This document shows, in pieces, positions 8,424-16,680 of a stretch of DNA of 34,738 bases. Positions within the stretch are counted from its first letter, which is position 1. Each line of letters opens with the position of its first letter. Position numbers and translations under genes: made by a program. The notes under the pieces are model-generated. The model saw only the letters and a list, made by a program, of their open reading frames with translations. It was not told the origin of the DNA and searched no databases. This DNA comes from Ahrensia sp. (GTDB lineage Bacteria > Pseudomonadota > Alphaproteobacteria > Rhizobiales > Rhizobiaceae): the NCBI GenBank assembly GCA_002698425.1, contig NZXU01000038.1, positions 1 to 34,738 on the forward strand. Direction: 5' to 3'.

Positions 8424-8555
8424 TCAGCCCTGCACGTGCCGTCTTGCACAGGCGGGGCCCGGTCCGCGCATGTAATGGCGCTCCGGCTGGTAATGCGGTC
8501 CGAAGAACTTGCGAACCGTCGTCAGCCCGCTTGCGAAAGCCCGGATGAAGGCCAT
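8424..8555 (-). CDS. Possible 43-residue small protein
   Basis: A short frame starting at ATG 8555 encodes 43 residues beginning MAFIRAFASGLTTVRKFF and continuing GPHYQPERHYMRGPGPAC. It lies alone in the gap between the DUF1127 gene (convergent) and mbfA. The composition is basic and aromatic and looks protein-like rather than random GC-rich translation. The ribosome-binding site is weak (CGGAA close to the ATG), and I do not recognise a family. It could be a real small protein or chance. Confidence 0.4.
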   Translation of the reverse strand: MAFIRAFASGLTTVRKFFGPHYQPERHYMRGPGPACARRHVQG

Positions 8556-8640
8556 TTCCGATGTGTCCCGTGTCTGAGGCGGTGTGCCTCGAGCCCCTTC
8601 GGAAACACCATAGGCGCAAGACTATGAATCCTGCGTGAAC

Positions 8641-8668
8641 GAAAACGGCGATTTCCGCCGAAATCGCC
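8641..8668 (-). terminator. Terminator of mbfA
   Basis: Perfect 9-bp stem GGCGATTTC / GAAATCGCC with a four-base loop. On the minus strand it is followed by GTTTTC. It lies 24 bp beyond the mbfA stop, in the correct orientation for that gene. Confidence 0.75.
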
Positions 8669-8691
8669 CGTATCGCAGCGGTTTTCGCGGG

Positions 8692-9675
8692 CTACGCGTT
8701 GCCGATCAGCATGCCCGCCGCGAACACCAGTGCGCCGCCGAGGACGACCTGGAAGATCGCCCGGCTCCACGGCGTCTCCATCCAGCGTTTCTGGATCCAG
8801 GCGATCGCCCACAATTCGATGACGACGATGATCATCGCGATCACGGTCGCGGTCCAGAAATGCGGGATCAGGTAGGGCAGGGCGTGGCCGAGACCGCCAA
8901 GCGTCGTCATCAGGCCGGTCACGAGGCCGCGTTTCGCCGGCGAGCCGCGCCCCGAGATGACGCCGTCGTCGGAGGCGACCTCGGTGAAGCCCATCGAAAT
9001 TCCAGCGCCGACCGACGCCGCGAGCCCGACCAGGAAGGTCGTCCAGGGGTCCTGCGTCGCGAACGCCGTCGCGAAGATCGGCGCGAGCGTCGAGACCGAC
9101 CCGTCCATCAGCCCGGCCAGGCCGGGCTGCACATAGGTCAGGATGAATTGCCGGCGCTCGACCGCGTCTTCCGCGGAGCGAACTTCCTCGGGCAGGTGCT
9201 TTTCTTCCAGCTTCTCCGCCTTGGCTTCGTGGCCGGCCTCGGCCAGCGCCAGTTCGCCGAGCAGCTTGCGCGTGTCTGCGTCTTCGCATTGCTGTGCGGC
9301 GCGCAGGTAGAAACGGTGCGCCTGCGCCTCCATGGCGGCGGCCTGCGCGCGCACCTTCTCGACGCCGAGCGGCCGCACAAGCCAGTCCGGCTTGCGCTCG
9401 TAATAGCCGCGCACATGGTCGCGCCGGATCAGCGGAATGCGGTCGCCGAACCGCCTCTTGTGGAGATCGATCAGCCGGGCGCGGTGGGTTGTCTCTTCCT
9501 CGGCCATTTCCTCGAAGACTTTCGCCGACGCGGGATAGTCCTCGCGCAGCCCGTCCGCATAGGCGAGATAGATTCGCGCGTCGTCCTCCTCGGACGAAAT
9601 GGCGAGCGCCAGAATCTCCTGTTCGCTCAAGGAGTTGAAGTCGCGCCGTGACGACGGCAGGAAGCGTTGCAGCAT
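8692..9675 (-). CDS. mbfA: Membrane-bound ferritin MbfA (ferritin-like domain fused to VIT1/CCC1 iron transporter)
   Basis: A 327-residue fusion. Residues 15-160 form a four-helix ferritin/rubrerythrin-like domain with E30, E61xxH64 (EETTH), E117 and E146xxH149 as di-iron ligand candidates. Residues 175-327 form a VIT1/CCC1-type membrane domain with PGLAGLMDGSVSTLAPI, GISMGFTE and about five membrane helices. In Bradyrhizobium and Agrobacterium, MbfA exports iron from the cytosol and protects against iron and peroxide stress under Irr control. The ATG at 9675 lies 15 bp after a palindrome resembling the Irr-binding motif. A hairpin terminator follows the stop, so this is probably a monocistronic unit. 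Confidence 0.93.
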   Translation of the reverse strand: MLQRFLPSSRRDFNSLSEQEILALAISSEEDDARIYLAYADGLREDYPASAKVFEEMAEEETTHRARLIDLHKRRFGDRIPLIRRDHVRGYYERKPDWLVRPLGVEKVRAQAAAMEAQAHRFYLRAAQQCEDADTRKLLGELALAEAGHEAKAEKLEEKHLPEEVRSAEDAVERRQFILTYVQPGLAGLMDGSVSTLAPIFATAFATQDPWTTFLVGLAASVGAGISMGFTEVASDDGVISGRGSPAKRGLVTGLMTTLGGLGHALPYLIPHFWTATVIAMIIVVIELWAIAWIQKRWMETPWSRAIFQVVLGGALVFAAGMLIGNA

Positions 9676-9690
9676 GTCGGGGATTTCCAG

Positions 9691-9707
9691 TTTGGAATTG
9701 TTCTAAA
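9691..9707 (-). promoter_or_regulatory. Irr-box (ICE)-like palindrome upstream of mbfA
   Basis: The sequence TTTGGAATTGTTCTAAA is an interrupted palindrome TTTGGAA-N3-TTCTAAA with a single mismatch between arms, close to the iron control element bound by Irr in rhizobia. It lies 16-32 bp before the mbfA ATG, so bound Irr would block transcription or initiation when iron is low. The match is by memory of the motif and not computed. Confidence 0.65.
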
Positions 9708-9796
9708 CTTAATACGCGATGACGCACAGTCAAGGGACAGCTTGCCGCGCCGGATTGTGTTGAAAAACTTTCATGTTTCGGGGAAGAATGGCGGCG

Positions 9797-10264
9797 ATGG
9801 CGTTGGAGATCGAGCGTAAGTTCCTGGTTGAAAACGGCGGCTGGCGCGCCGCTGTGGAGGAAAGCCGTCACATCGTTCAGGCCTATGTCGCGCTCGACGG
9901 CGATGTTTCGCTGCGGGTTCGCATCACCGACCGGGAGAGGGCCCGCCTCACCGTCAAATACGGTCAGAATTCGATGACCCGCGACGAGTTCGAATATCCC
10001 ATTCCTCTGGACGACGCCCGCAAGATGGTGGCGATGAGCAGCCGGCTGGTCGAGAAGACGCGCCACATCATCTCCTTCGAGGGCTTCGTCTGGGAGGTCG
10101 ATGTCTATGAGGGCGCGCTCGCCGGCCTCGTCATCGCCGAGGTGGAAATGCAGTCGGAAACAGACGATCCCGCCTTGCCCCGCTGGCTGGGCCGCGAGGT
10201 CACGGGAGACAAGGCGTGGTCAAACGCAACGCTTGCTGTAAAAGGCCTGCCCGAGAGCGTTTGA
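9797..10264 (+). CDS. CYTH domain protein (triphosphate tunnel enzyme)
   Basis: A 155-residue CYTH/TTM protein. The diagnostic ExExK motif is E4-I-E6-R-K8, followed by the tunnel strands VSLRVRITDRERARLTVKYG, EFEYPIPLDDARKM, KTRHIISFEGFVWEVDVYEG and LVIAEVEM. Family members hydrolyse inorganic triphosphate or other organic triphosphates with a divalent metal. ATGs at 9773, 9788 and 9797 are in frame; 9797 is chosen because GGGGAAG ends 10 bp before it and because family members start a few residues before EIERKF. The CHAD gene starts 25 bp downstream; the two domains are often one protein elsewhere, which suggests they act together on polyphosphate. Confidence 0.9.
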   Translation: MALEIERKFLVENGGWRAAVEESRHIVQAYVALDGDVSLRVRITDRERARLTVKYGQNSMTRDEFEYPIPLDDARKMVAMSSRLVEKTRHIISFEGFVWEVDVYEGALAGLVIAEVEMQSETDDPALPRWLGREVTGDKAWSNATLAVKGLPESV

Positions 10265-10289
10265 TGACGGTCAGCACGGGCAACGGCAC

Positions 10290-11198
10290 ATGAGTTACCG
10301 GATACGGCCGGGAAAACCCCTGACCGACGAGGTCGTCCGCATCGCCGATCATCAGTATCGCCAGGCGATGGATGTCCTCTATCGCGAGCCCGACGGTCGC
10401 CACGAGGCGATTCACGATGCCCGCAAGCGCTTCAAGCGGCTGCGCGGCCTGTTCAGGCTGGTGCGCTATGGCGCGCCCGATGTCTATGCCGACCAGAACG
10501 CCCGCTTGCGCGACACGGCGCGCACCTTGTCCGCGGTGCGCGACGCGACGGCCCTGGTCGAGGCGCTCGACCGCCTGTCGGTGGAGTGCGCGCAGGGCGA
10601 CCATCACGCGACGCTGCTCGCCATCCGCCATCGCCTCGCCGCCCGCCGGGATCGCATCGCCGCCGGACAGACGGACCTGCATGCGCGCGTTTCCGCGGCG
10701 ATCGCCTCCTGCGAGGACGGCATCGACGCGCTCGCCGGCCTGTCGCTTCCCAAGGGCCGCAAAAAGGCGATCCGCGTGCTCGCCAAGGGCGCGGCGAAGA
10801 ATTACGGCCGCGCCCAGGATGCGCTCCACCGGGCGTGCGAGACGGGCGATCCGACCGATTGGCATGATCTGAGGAAGCGCATCAAATATCACTGGATGCA
10901 CATGAAGCTGCTGCGTCCCGCCTGGCCCGGCGTCATGAACGCGCGGGCCGAGGTGGCCGACCTTGCCGGCGAGGCGCTCGGCGACGATCACGATCTGGCC
11001 GTGCTGGAGGAACTGGTCCGCGCCGAACCGGACGCGATCGGCGACGCCGGCGAAATCGCGGTTCTGCGCGCCTGCATGAAGGCGCATTCGCTCGCATTGC
11101 ATGAGCGCATCGGCGCAATCCTCAGGCACCTGCTCCATGACGATCCCGATGTCTTTCGCAGCCGTATCCAGGCGCTCTACCGGGATGCGGCGGACTGA
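10290..11198 (+). CDS. CHAD domain protein (polyphosphate-binding)
   Basis: A 302-residue all-helical CHAD protein. The two conserved His/Arg/Lys-rich helical repeats are visible: HEAIHDARKRFKRLRGLFRL (about residues 33-52) and HDLRKRIKYHWMHMKLL (about 192-208). These basic grooves bind inorganic polyphosphate, and CHAD proteins have been found on polyphosphate granules. The gene follows the CYTH gene by 25 bp and is almost certainly co-transcribed with it. The ribosome-binding site is weak. A 14-bp palindrome CCCGGAATTCCGGG (11202-11215) sits just after the stop and may help end the transcript, although no T-run follows. Confidence 0.9.
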   Translation: MSYRIRPGKPLTDEVVRIADHQYRQAMDVLYREPDGRHEAIHDARKRFKRLRGLFRLVRYGAPDVYADQNARLRDTARTLSAVRDATALVEALDRLSVECAQGDHHATLLAIRHRLAARRDRIAAGQTDLHARVSAAIASCEDGIDALAGLSLPKGRKKAIRVLAKGAAKNYGRAQDALHRACETGDPTDWHDLRKRIKYHWMHMKLLRPAWPGVMNARAEVADLAGEALGDDHDLAVLEELVRAEPDAIGDAGEIAVLRACMKAHSLALHERIGAILRHLLHDDPDVFRSRIQALYRDAAD

Positions 11199-11278
11199 AA
11201 GCCCGGAATTCCGGGAGTCTCGCCCGCTTCTTCACTCGAATGCTCGACCGGGCCTTAACTTCGCGGAAACCGGTTCTG

Positions 11279-11294
11279 TTAAGCCGCAACTAAG
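11279..11294 (+). promoter_or_regulatory. Imperfect CtrA-like box upstream of the pilin gene
   Basis: TTAAGCCGCAACTAAG fits TTAA-N7-TTAA with one mismatch. It lies about 90 bp upstream of the Flp pilin start. Pilin promoters of alphaproteobacteria are known CtrA targets (pilA in Caulobacter), so the position is suggestive; the match is imperfect. Confidence 0.35.
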
Positions 11295-11383
11295 ACGTGC
11301 CGGCTATGTTCAGACTATACCGGCGCGGACTGCAACGAATGTGCCGGCGTGTTGACCTGTTACATAACAATAAGGAGCGCGGC

Positions 11384-11548
11384 ATGTTTCTGCGGTTTCT
11401 CAAGGATGAATCCGGTGCGACGGCTATCGAATATGGCCTGATCGCCGCCCTGATCTCGGTCGCCCTCATCACGGGTGCAACCACGGTCGGTTCGACCCTC
11501 AATTCGAAATTCGATTCGATCGGCACGACGGTCGGCTCGGGCATCTAA
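11384..11548 (+). CDS. Flp/PilA-type type IVb pilin precursor
   Basis: A 54-residue Flp-family prepilin. A short basic leader MFLRFLKDESG is followed by the prepilin-peptidase site G11|A12 and ATAIEYGLIAALISVALIT, with the required Glu at +5 and Tyr at +6 and a single hydrophobic helix. After cleavage the subunit assembles into thin adhesive tight-adherence pili. The start has a strong ribosome-binding site (AAGGAGCGCGGC). No tad/cpa assembly genes are near, so it is an orphan pilin that must rely on machinery elsewhere. A CtrA-like sequence lies in its leader region. Confidence 0.93.
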   Translation: MFLRFLKDESGATAIEYGLIAALISVALITGATTVGSTLNSKFDSIGTTVGSGI

Positions 11549-11579
11549 GCCCGGCTCTTCGCCGTCTGATACGATCATT

Positions 11580-11616
11580 GCGAAAGCGGGCGAGCTCCAG
11601 TCACGTCCGCTTTCGC
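11580..11616. terminator. Inverted repeat between convergent pilin and mannosidase genes
   Basis: A perfect 10-bp repeat GCGAAAGCGG / CCGCTTTCGC with a 17-base loop, 32 bp after the pilin stop and 17 bp beyond the mannosidase stop. No strong T-run follows on either strand. It may act as a bidirectional transcript end. Confidence 0.5.
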
Positions 11617-11632
11617 TGATTCTGCGCCGGCG

Positions 11633-14600
11633 TCAGCGCCGCGCCAGCCGCCAGCTTCTCAGTTCGAACGGCAGCAGCGCATGCGCTCCGTCGCGCTCGA
11701 TGCGTTCCTCCATCAGGTTCACCGCACCGCTCGCCGCCCAGCCCTTCGGCAGGGTGAAGCCGAAATCGCCGCGTCGTCCGGCCGGCTCATAGACCCTCAG
11801 GATCAGCCCGTCGCCGTTTTCCGCCGGTTTCAGCGCCGACAGCGCCGCCGGTATGCCGTCGAACGCGACCAGCGATGCCGAATAGGTGTCCAGCCCCGTC
11901 GTCACGGCCGAGACAGGCGGCTGGTTCAGCCACTCCGCCTCTTCGCGCACCCCGCCCTCGTGCCAGTCGCCCTCATGCGGATAGAGCGAATAGGTGAAAT
12001 CGTGCCGGCCCTCGTCGGCCAGCGGATCCGGCCACACCGGACCGCGCACCAGGCTCAGGCCCAGCACGTTGCCCTTGGCGCTGTGTCCGTATTTGGCGTC
12101 GTTGAGCAGCGCGACGCCGAAACCCGGTTCCGACAGGTCGCAGAAACGGTGGCCCGGCACCTCGAACTGCGCCTGTTCCCAGCTGGTATTCTGATGCGTC
12201 GCCCGCTTCACCGCGCCGAGCGCGCATTCGAATGTCGCTTCGCGCGCCCGGACGGCGACGGGATTGCGCGTCCTGACCAGCGCCCGCCGGTCGTGCCAGT
12301 CGATTTGCGTTCGGATATCGAGACGTTTTCCGTTCGCCGTCAGGACATAGGTCTGCGTGATCGTCGAATGCCGCCATGTCTTGACCACGCGGATCTGGCC
12401 GCGATGGGCGCTCGCCTCGACGATGTCCATCGAGCGGACGTCGGTCAGTTCCTCGCCGCGCTTCGCATAATCCTCGTCGATGTCCCAGGCGTCCCAGTCG
12501 CGCGGCTTGTCCGCCGGATAGACCCATAGCTGGTTGCCGCGTTCGGCCAGCGCCTCGCGCCCGCTCGCCTTGTGGATCAGGCTCGCGATGGTCCCGTCCG
12601 CGCCGATCACCGCTCTCAGATGCGCGTTCTCCAGCCGGTTCGCCATCACCACCAGTCCCGGCGTCGCCTCCAGCGCGTCGAGATCCGCCACCGTTACGCC
12701 GAGCGCCGGCACGACGTCCGGTGTCGCGACATGTCGCCCGTCGGGCAGCGTCAGGTCCAGCGGCCGGGGCGTGGCGGAAGGGTTGGCGACGATCAGCGCG
12801 GTCTCGATCTTGCCTTTCGGCAAGCCGCGCTCGATGGTGGCCATGCCCGCCCGCTGCGCAGCGCCGGCGAGCCGGACCACGCTGCCGAGTTCGTTTCGTG
12901 CGTCGCGCGCGGTCTCCGCCACGCCGGAGCCCGGCAAGATGTCGTGGAACTCGTTCTTCAGCACCAACCGCCATGCGGGTTCGAGATTGACCGGCTGCGG
13001 CCCGCCCATCAAAGCGGCGAGGCTCGACAGCGTTTCCGCCGTGATCAGCGCCCGTTCGGCTTGCCGGTGCAGCTTCTTCACATCCGCCTGCGTCGTCAGC
13101 GTCGCGCGGTGCAGTTCCAGATAGATCTCGCCGGACCAGACAGGGTATCCGCGCCCCGGCTCGCCCGCCTTGGCGCGTTCGAAGAAACTCTCGACACGCC
13201 CCCAGCGCGCCGCCGGGATCGCCGGGAAATTGCGTAGTTGCACCTCGCGATCGATCATTTCCGGCGTCACCCCGCCGCCGCCGTCGCCATAGCCGACCGC
13301 CAGCAGCGTCTCGTCATGGTCGGTCTTGCCGCGGAAGTTCTTCCAGGTCGGCGTCAGGCAGTCGGGCCTAACGAAACCGTTGTAACCCTCCATCGGGTTG
13401 TCGAATGTGTGCACCAGCACCTTCGACCCGTCGATGCCCTCCCACCAGAACAGGTCGAGCGGAAACTTGTTCGTCTCCGACCAGTTCACCTTGATGGTGA
13501 AAAAATGCTCGATCCCCGCCTGGCGGAGGATTTGCGGCAGCGCGCCGGAAAAGCCGAAACAGTCGGGCAGCCAGCACACCTTGTGGCGCACGCCGAACTG
13601 TTTCTCGAAATAGCGCTGTCCGTAGAGCACCTGCCGCACCAGGCTTTCGCCGGTCGGCATGTTGGTGTCCGGCTCCACCCACATGCCGCCGATCGTTTCC
13701 CATCGGCCGGCCGCAACCTGCTTGCGGATCGCGTCCAGCAGCGCCGGATCGTCCTCCTCCAGCTGCGCGTAATAGGCCGCTGTCGACTGGTTGAAGATGA
13801 AGTCGGGCGACGCCTCGATCAGCGACAGCGCCGTCGAGAAGGTTCTCCGCACCTTGCGGCGCGTCTCCTCGTAAGGCCACAGCCATGCGAGGTCGATATG
13901 CGCATGGCCGGTGAGCAGGACCTTTCCCTGCTGCGGATAGCGCTCCTTCAACCCGGCAAGCGTCGAGGCGAGCCGGTCATGCGCCGCCGTGACGCTCGCC
14001 CGCGCCCGGTCGTCGAGCCCCTCCGGGTCGGGCTTCGCCTCCGGCAGCTCCCAGATCGCCTGCTGGCTGTCGGAGCGCGATATCCGCGCCGTGTAGTTCG
14101 CCGTGTCCGACGGCCAGTCGAGGCTGCGCAGCGCGGTCTCGGCGGCGTCGAGCAGATGAGGCACCACCTCGTTCTCGCCCAGCGTGCGGGCCGCCTCGGC
14201 GACCTGCCGCACCAGAAGCTGCAGCCGATGCACCGGCCAGTCGATCCAGGCGATCCGCGCCGCGCTCAGATGCGGGTCGCGCACCGGCTGGCCGAACGGC
14301 TTGCGCGCCACGCTCTCCGCCCGGATCGAAACCCGCCGCGCCTTCAGCGGGAATTCCCGGTGATAGGGATCGAGGCCGAAACGCACCGGTTTGCCTTCGC
14401 CGTCGTCGAGCGTCACCAGGCTTTCGCCGCCGAGATCGAGGATCAACCGCGTCTCTTCCAGCGGCCAATCCTCAGGGACCTCCGCCTCCGCCGCAAAGGC
14501 CACTGTCCCGTCGCGGCGCGGCCAAGCCGCGCCTATGGCGATCGGCTCGCCGTCGAACGTCCAGCCCTCGACGGCGATGCTCTCGCGTTCGCGCCACCAT

Positions 14601-14659
14601 GTCAGTTCCGACAGGCGTTCGGCGAGACGTCCGATGCGTTGATTGAGGCTGAGCGGCAT
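11633..14659 (-). CDS. Alpha-mannosidase, glycoside hydrolase family 38
   Basis: A 1008-residue cytosolic GH38 enzyme that removes alpha-linked mannose. The zinc-binding HAHID (H252-D256) is followed by LAWLWPYEETRRK, and the nucleophile is D366 in WLPDCFGFSGALPQIL. The middle three-helix region (FHDILPGSGVAE) and the large C-terminal beta domains are all present, so length and order are normal. There is no signal peptide. The ATG at 14659 (MPLSLNQRIGRLAE) fits family starts; a 25-residue upstream extension is Arg/His-rich and unlikely. It is divergent from the SulP gene with about 180 bp between. No sugar transporter or regulator is adjacent, so the physiological substrate cannot be deduced. 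Confidence 0.93.
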   Translation of the reverse strand: MPLSLNQRIGRLAERLSELTWWRERESIAVEGWTFDGEPIAIGAAWPRRDGTVAFAAEAEVPEDWPLEETRLILDLGGESLVTLDDGEGKPVRFGLDPYHREFPLKARRVSIRAESVARKPFGQPVRDPHLSAARIAWIDWPVHRLQLLVRQVAEAARTLGENEVVPHLLDAAETALRSLDWPSDTANYTARISRSDSQQAIWELPEAKPDPEGLDDRARASVTAAHDRLASTLAGLKERYPQQGKVLLTGHAHIDLAWLWPYEETRRKVRRTFSTALSLIEASPDFIFNQSTAAYYAQLEEDDPALLDAIRKQVAAGRWETIGGMWVEPDTNMPTGESLVRQVLYGQRYFEKQFGVRHKVCWLPDCFGFSGALPQILRQAGIEHFFTIKVNWSETNKFPLDLFWWEGIDGSKVLVHTFDNPMEGYNGFVRPDCLTPTWKNFRGKTDHDETLLAVGYGDGGGGVTPEMIDREVQLRNFPAIPAARWGRVESFFERAKAGEPGRGYPVWSGEIYLELHRATLTTQADVKKLHRQAERALITAETLSSLAALMGGPQPVNLEPAWRLVLKNEFHDILPGSGVAETARDARNELGSVVRLAGAAQRAGMATIERGLPKGKIETALIVANPSATPRPLDLTLPDGRHVATPDVVPALGVTVADLDALEATPGLVVMANRLENAHLRAVIGADGTIASLIHKASGREALAERGNQLWVYPADKPRDWDAWDIDEDYAKRGEELTDVRSMDIVEASAHRGQIRVVKTWRHSTITQTYVLTANGKRLDIRTQIDWHDRRALVRTRNPVAVRAREATFECALGAVKRATHQNTSWEQAQFEVPGHRFCDLSEPGFGVALLNDAKYGHSAKGNVLGLSLVRGPVWPDPLADEGRHDFTYSLYPHEGDWHEGGVREEAEWLNQPPVSAVTTGLDTYSASLVAFDGIPAALSALKPAENGDGLILRVYEPAGRRGDFGFTLPKGWAASGAVNLMEERIERDGAHALLPFELRSWRLARR

Positions 14660-14843
14660 GAAGGCGGTCCGGTTGTGTCTGTCGCGCCGATCATGCGGCG
14701 GCTGGGCTCGCCATGCAAAACCGAAAGCCGGCAATGGTAAAGGGGGCCTGCGAGCAATTCATCGTATTCGCCTCGCCGTCCTGCCCTTGACGCGATACCC
14801 CTCGCGGGAGCATGAAAAGTCATCCCTGTTGACGTATTCCGCC

Positions 14844-16154
14844 ATGCACACTGACAGTTCCGCAAAGCCGGCGCGCGCGCCCCTGTTTCAGCCGAAGATC
14901 CTGACGACGCTGAAATCCTACGATCGCGCCCAGTTCCTGGCCGATATTTTCGCCGGCCTGACGGTCGCGCTGGTGGCGTTGCCGCTGTCGATCGCCATCG
15001 CCATCGCGTCCGGGGCGGAGCCGGGCGTCGGCCTCGTCACCGCCGTCATTGGCGGCTTCGTCATCTCGGCGCTTGGCGGCAGCCGCGTGCAGATCGGCGG
15101 GCCGACCGGCGCCTTCATCGTCGTCGTCTACGGGGTGATCGCCGAGCACGGCTATGACGGCCTCGTCACCGCCACCTTCATGGCGGGCATCATCCTCGTC
15201 ATTTCCGGCTGGCTGAGGATCGGCAATCTGATCCGCCACGTGCCCGAACCGGTGATCAACGGCTTTACGGTCGGCATCGCCGTCATCATCGCGACCAGCC
15301 AGCTGCGCGACGCCTTCGGCCTGCAGGCCGACAAGCTGCCGGCCGAGTTCTTCGCCAAGATCGAGGGCATGTGGGCGGTGCGCGATACGCTGAACCTGTC
15401 CGCTTTCGCCGTCACGATCGCCACCGGCATCCTGATCGTCGTGCTGCGCCGCGCCTGGCCGAAGCTGCCGGGCATCGTCTTCGCCGTCATGGCCGCCGCG
15501 CTCGCGGTCTGGCTGCTCGGGCTGCCGGTCGAGACCATCGGTTCCCATTATGGCGCTATCAGCTCCTCGCTGCCGATGCCGTCGCTGCCGGACCTGTCGC
15601 CCGAAAAGATCGTCGAACTGTTCCCCTCGGCGCTGACCATAGCCTTCCTCGCCGGCATCGAATCGCTGCTGTCGGCCATCGTCGCCGACCGCATGGTCGC
15701 CGGTCGGCACCGGCCCAATGCCGAGGTCGTCGCGCAGGGCATCGCCAACACGGCGTCGTCGCTCTTTGCCGGCTTGCCGGCCACCGGCGCGATCGCGCGC
15801 ACGGCGACCAATGTGCGCGCCGGCGGCCGCACGCCGGTCGCCGGCATCGCCCATGCGCTGTTCATCCTCGTCTTCATGCTGGTCGCCGCGCCGCTCGCCA
15901 ACTACCTGCCGATGCCGGCGCTGGCCGCTATCCTGCTGCTGACGGCCTGGAACATGGCCGAGGTCGACGAGTTGAAGGACCGCCTGTCGCCGAAAGTGCG
16001 CCTGTCCGACCGCGCCCTGCTGGTCCTGACCATGCTGCTGACCGTGATGGTCGATCTCACGGTCGCCATCGGCGTCGGCGTCGCCATCGGCCTCGCCCTG
16101 CGCATCAGCCGGCGCGATATCGACCCGCCGGAATGGCACGCGCCGGACCGGTGA
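14844..16154 (+). CDS. SulP-family anion permease without STAS domain
   Basis: A 436-residue inner-membrane transporter of the SulP (SLC26) family, with about 12-14 hydrophobic segments. The signature region ADIFAGLTVALVALPLSIAI (about residues 31-50) and GGSRVQIGGPTGAFIVVVYG (about 75-94) are typical; GLPATGAIARTATNVRAGG marks the second half. Relatives import sulfate, bicarbonate or dicarboxylates with Na+ or H+. The protein ends right after the last helix (RISRRDIDPPEWHAPDR); the C-terminal cytosolic STAS domain found in most family members (~550 residues) is absent. The stop is clear, with no obvious frameshifted STAS remnant behind it. The anion carried is unknown. Confidence 0.88.
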   Translation: MHTDSSAKPARAPLFQPKILTTLKSYDRAQFLADIFAGLTVALVALPLSIAIAIASGAEPGVGLVTAVIGGFVISALGGSRVQIGGPTGAFIVVVYGVIAEHGYDGLVTATFMAGIILVISGWLRIGNLIRHVPEPVINGFTVGIAVIIATSQLRDAFGLQADKLPAEFFAKIEGMWAVRDTLNLSAFAVTIATGILIVVLRRAWPKLPGIVFAVMAAALAVWLLGLPVETIGSHYGAISSSLPMPSLPDLSPEKIVELFPSALTIAFLAGIESLLSAIVADRMVAGRHRPNAEVVAQGIANTASSLFAGLPATGAIARTATNVRAGGRTPVAGIAHALFILVFMLVAAPLANYLPMPALAAILLLTAWNMAEVDELKDRLSPKVRLSDRALLVLTMLLTVMVDLTVAIGVGVAIGLALRISRRDIDPPEWHAPDR

Positions 16155-16341
16155 TGGCGCCGCCCAACGGTAAGGGCTTGAAAAAACCGCAATTTGAGGG
16201 CATAAGGCGCTATCGTTTCTTTGGCCGGCTTTGGCTTTTCGCGGCGTCATCGCTACCGACCCGCCACTTCTTTCCAAAATTTCGATATATGATCGCGTTC
16301 GCACGCTGCGACGCGGCAACTTACGTTTAGGAACTACGACT

Positions 16342-16548
16342 ATGCAAACAGGTACTGTGAAATTCTTCAATGGCCAGAAGGGCTTCGGGTTCATTCAGCC
16401 GGAAGATGGCAGCAAGGACGTCTTCGTCCACATCAGCGCCGTTGAGCGCTCCGGCATGAGCAGCCTCGCGGAAGGCCAGAAGGTCGGCTTCGAGCTGGAA
16501 ACCGGCCGTGACGGCCGCACCAACGCGGCAAACCTTCAGGCCCTTTGA
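16342..16548 (+). CDS. Cold-shock family RNA-binding protein (CspA-like)
   Basis: A 68-residue single cold-shock domain. RNP-1 (KGFGFI, residues 13-18) and RNP-2 (VFVHI) are intact, starting [12 protein letters not shown]. It binds single-stranded RNA and DNA and melts secondary structure in the cytosol. The ATG has AGGA nine bases upstream. The 187-bp gap before it holds the promoter, possibly with GATATA near 16283, and a leader of some 50 bases. A good terminator follows. Several paralogues are usual in this order, so no specific csp name is given. Confidence 0.96.
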   Translation: MQTGTVKFFNGQKGFGFIQPEDGSKDVFVHISAVERSGMSSLAEGQKVGFELETGRDGRTNAANLQAL

Positions 16549-16608
16549 TCGGGCATCGCCCCGGGCAGGCCGTCTCCTGACGCCTGGCTCCGGTGCTTTT
16601 CATGATTC

Positions 16609-16635
16609 GAAGCGGGGATCGATCCCCGCTTCTTT
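16609..16635 (+). terminator. Terminator after the cold-shock gene
   Basis: Perfect 10-bp stem GAAGCGGGGA / TCCCCGCTTC with loop TCGA, followed by TTT. It lies 60 bp after the csp stop and 46 bp before rpsU. It should stop most csp transcripts and may also act in the leader of rpsU. Confidence 0.8.
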
Positions 16636-16680
16636 GCGGAAAGGACGGGCGCGCAGCGCCCTTACGGAGATAGGATCACC

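Noticed and set aside
11202..11215. CCCGGAATTCCGGG palindrome after the CHAD gene
   Set aside because: Perfectly symmetric but with no loop and no T-run; too weak to list as a terminator in its own right.
13238..14740. A 500-codon plus-strand open frame opposite the alpha-mannosidase
   Set aside because: Antisense shadow; the GH38 zinc and nucleophile motifs are on the minus strand.
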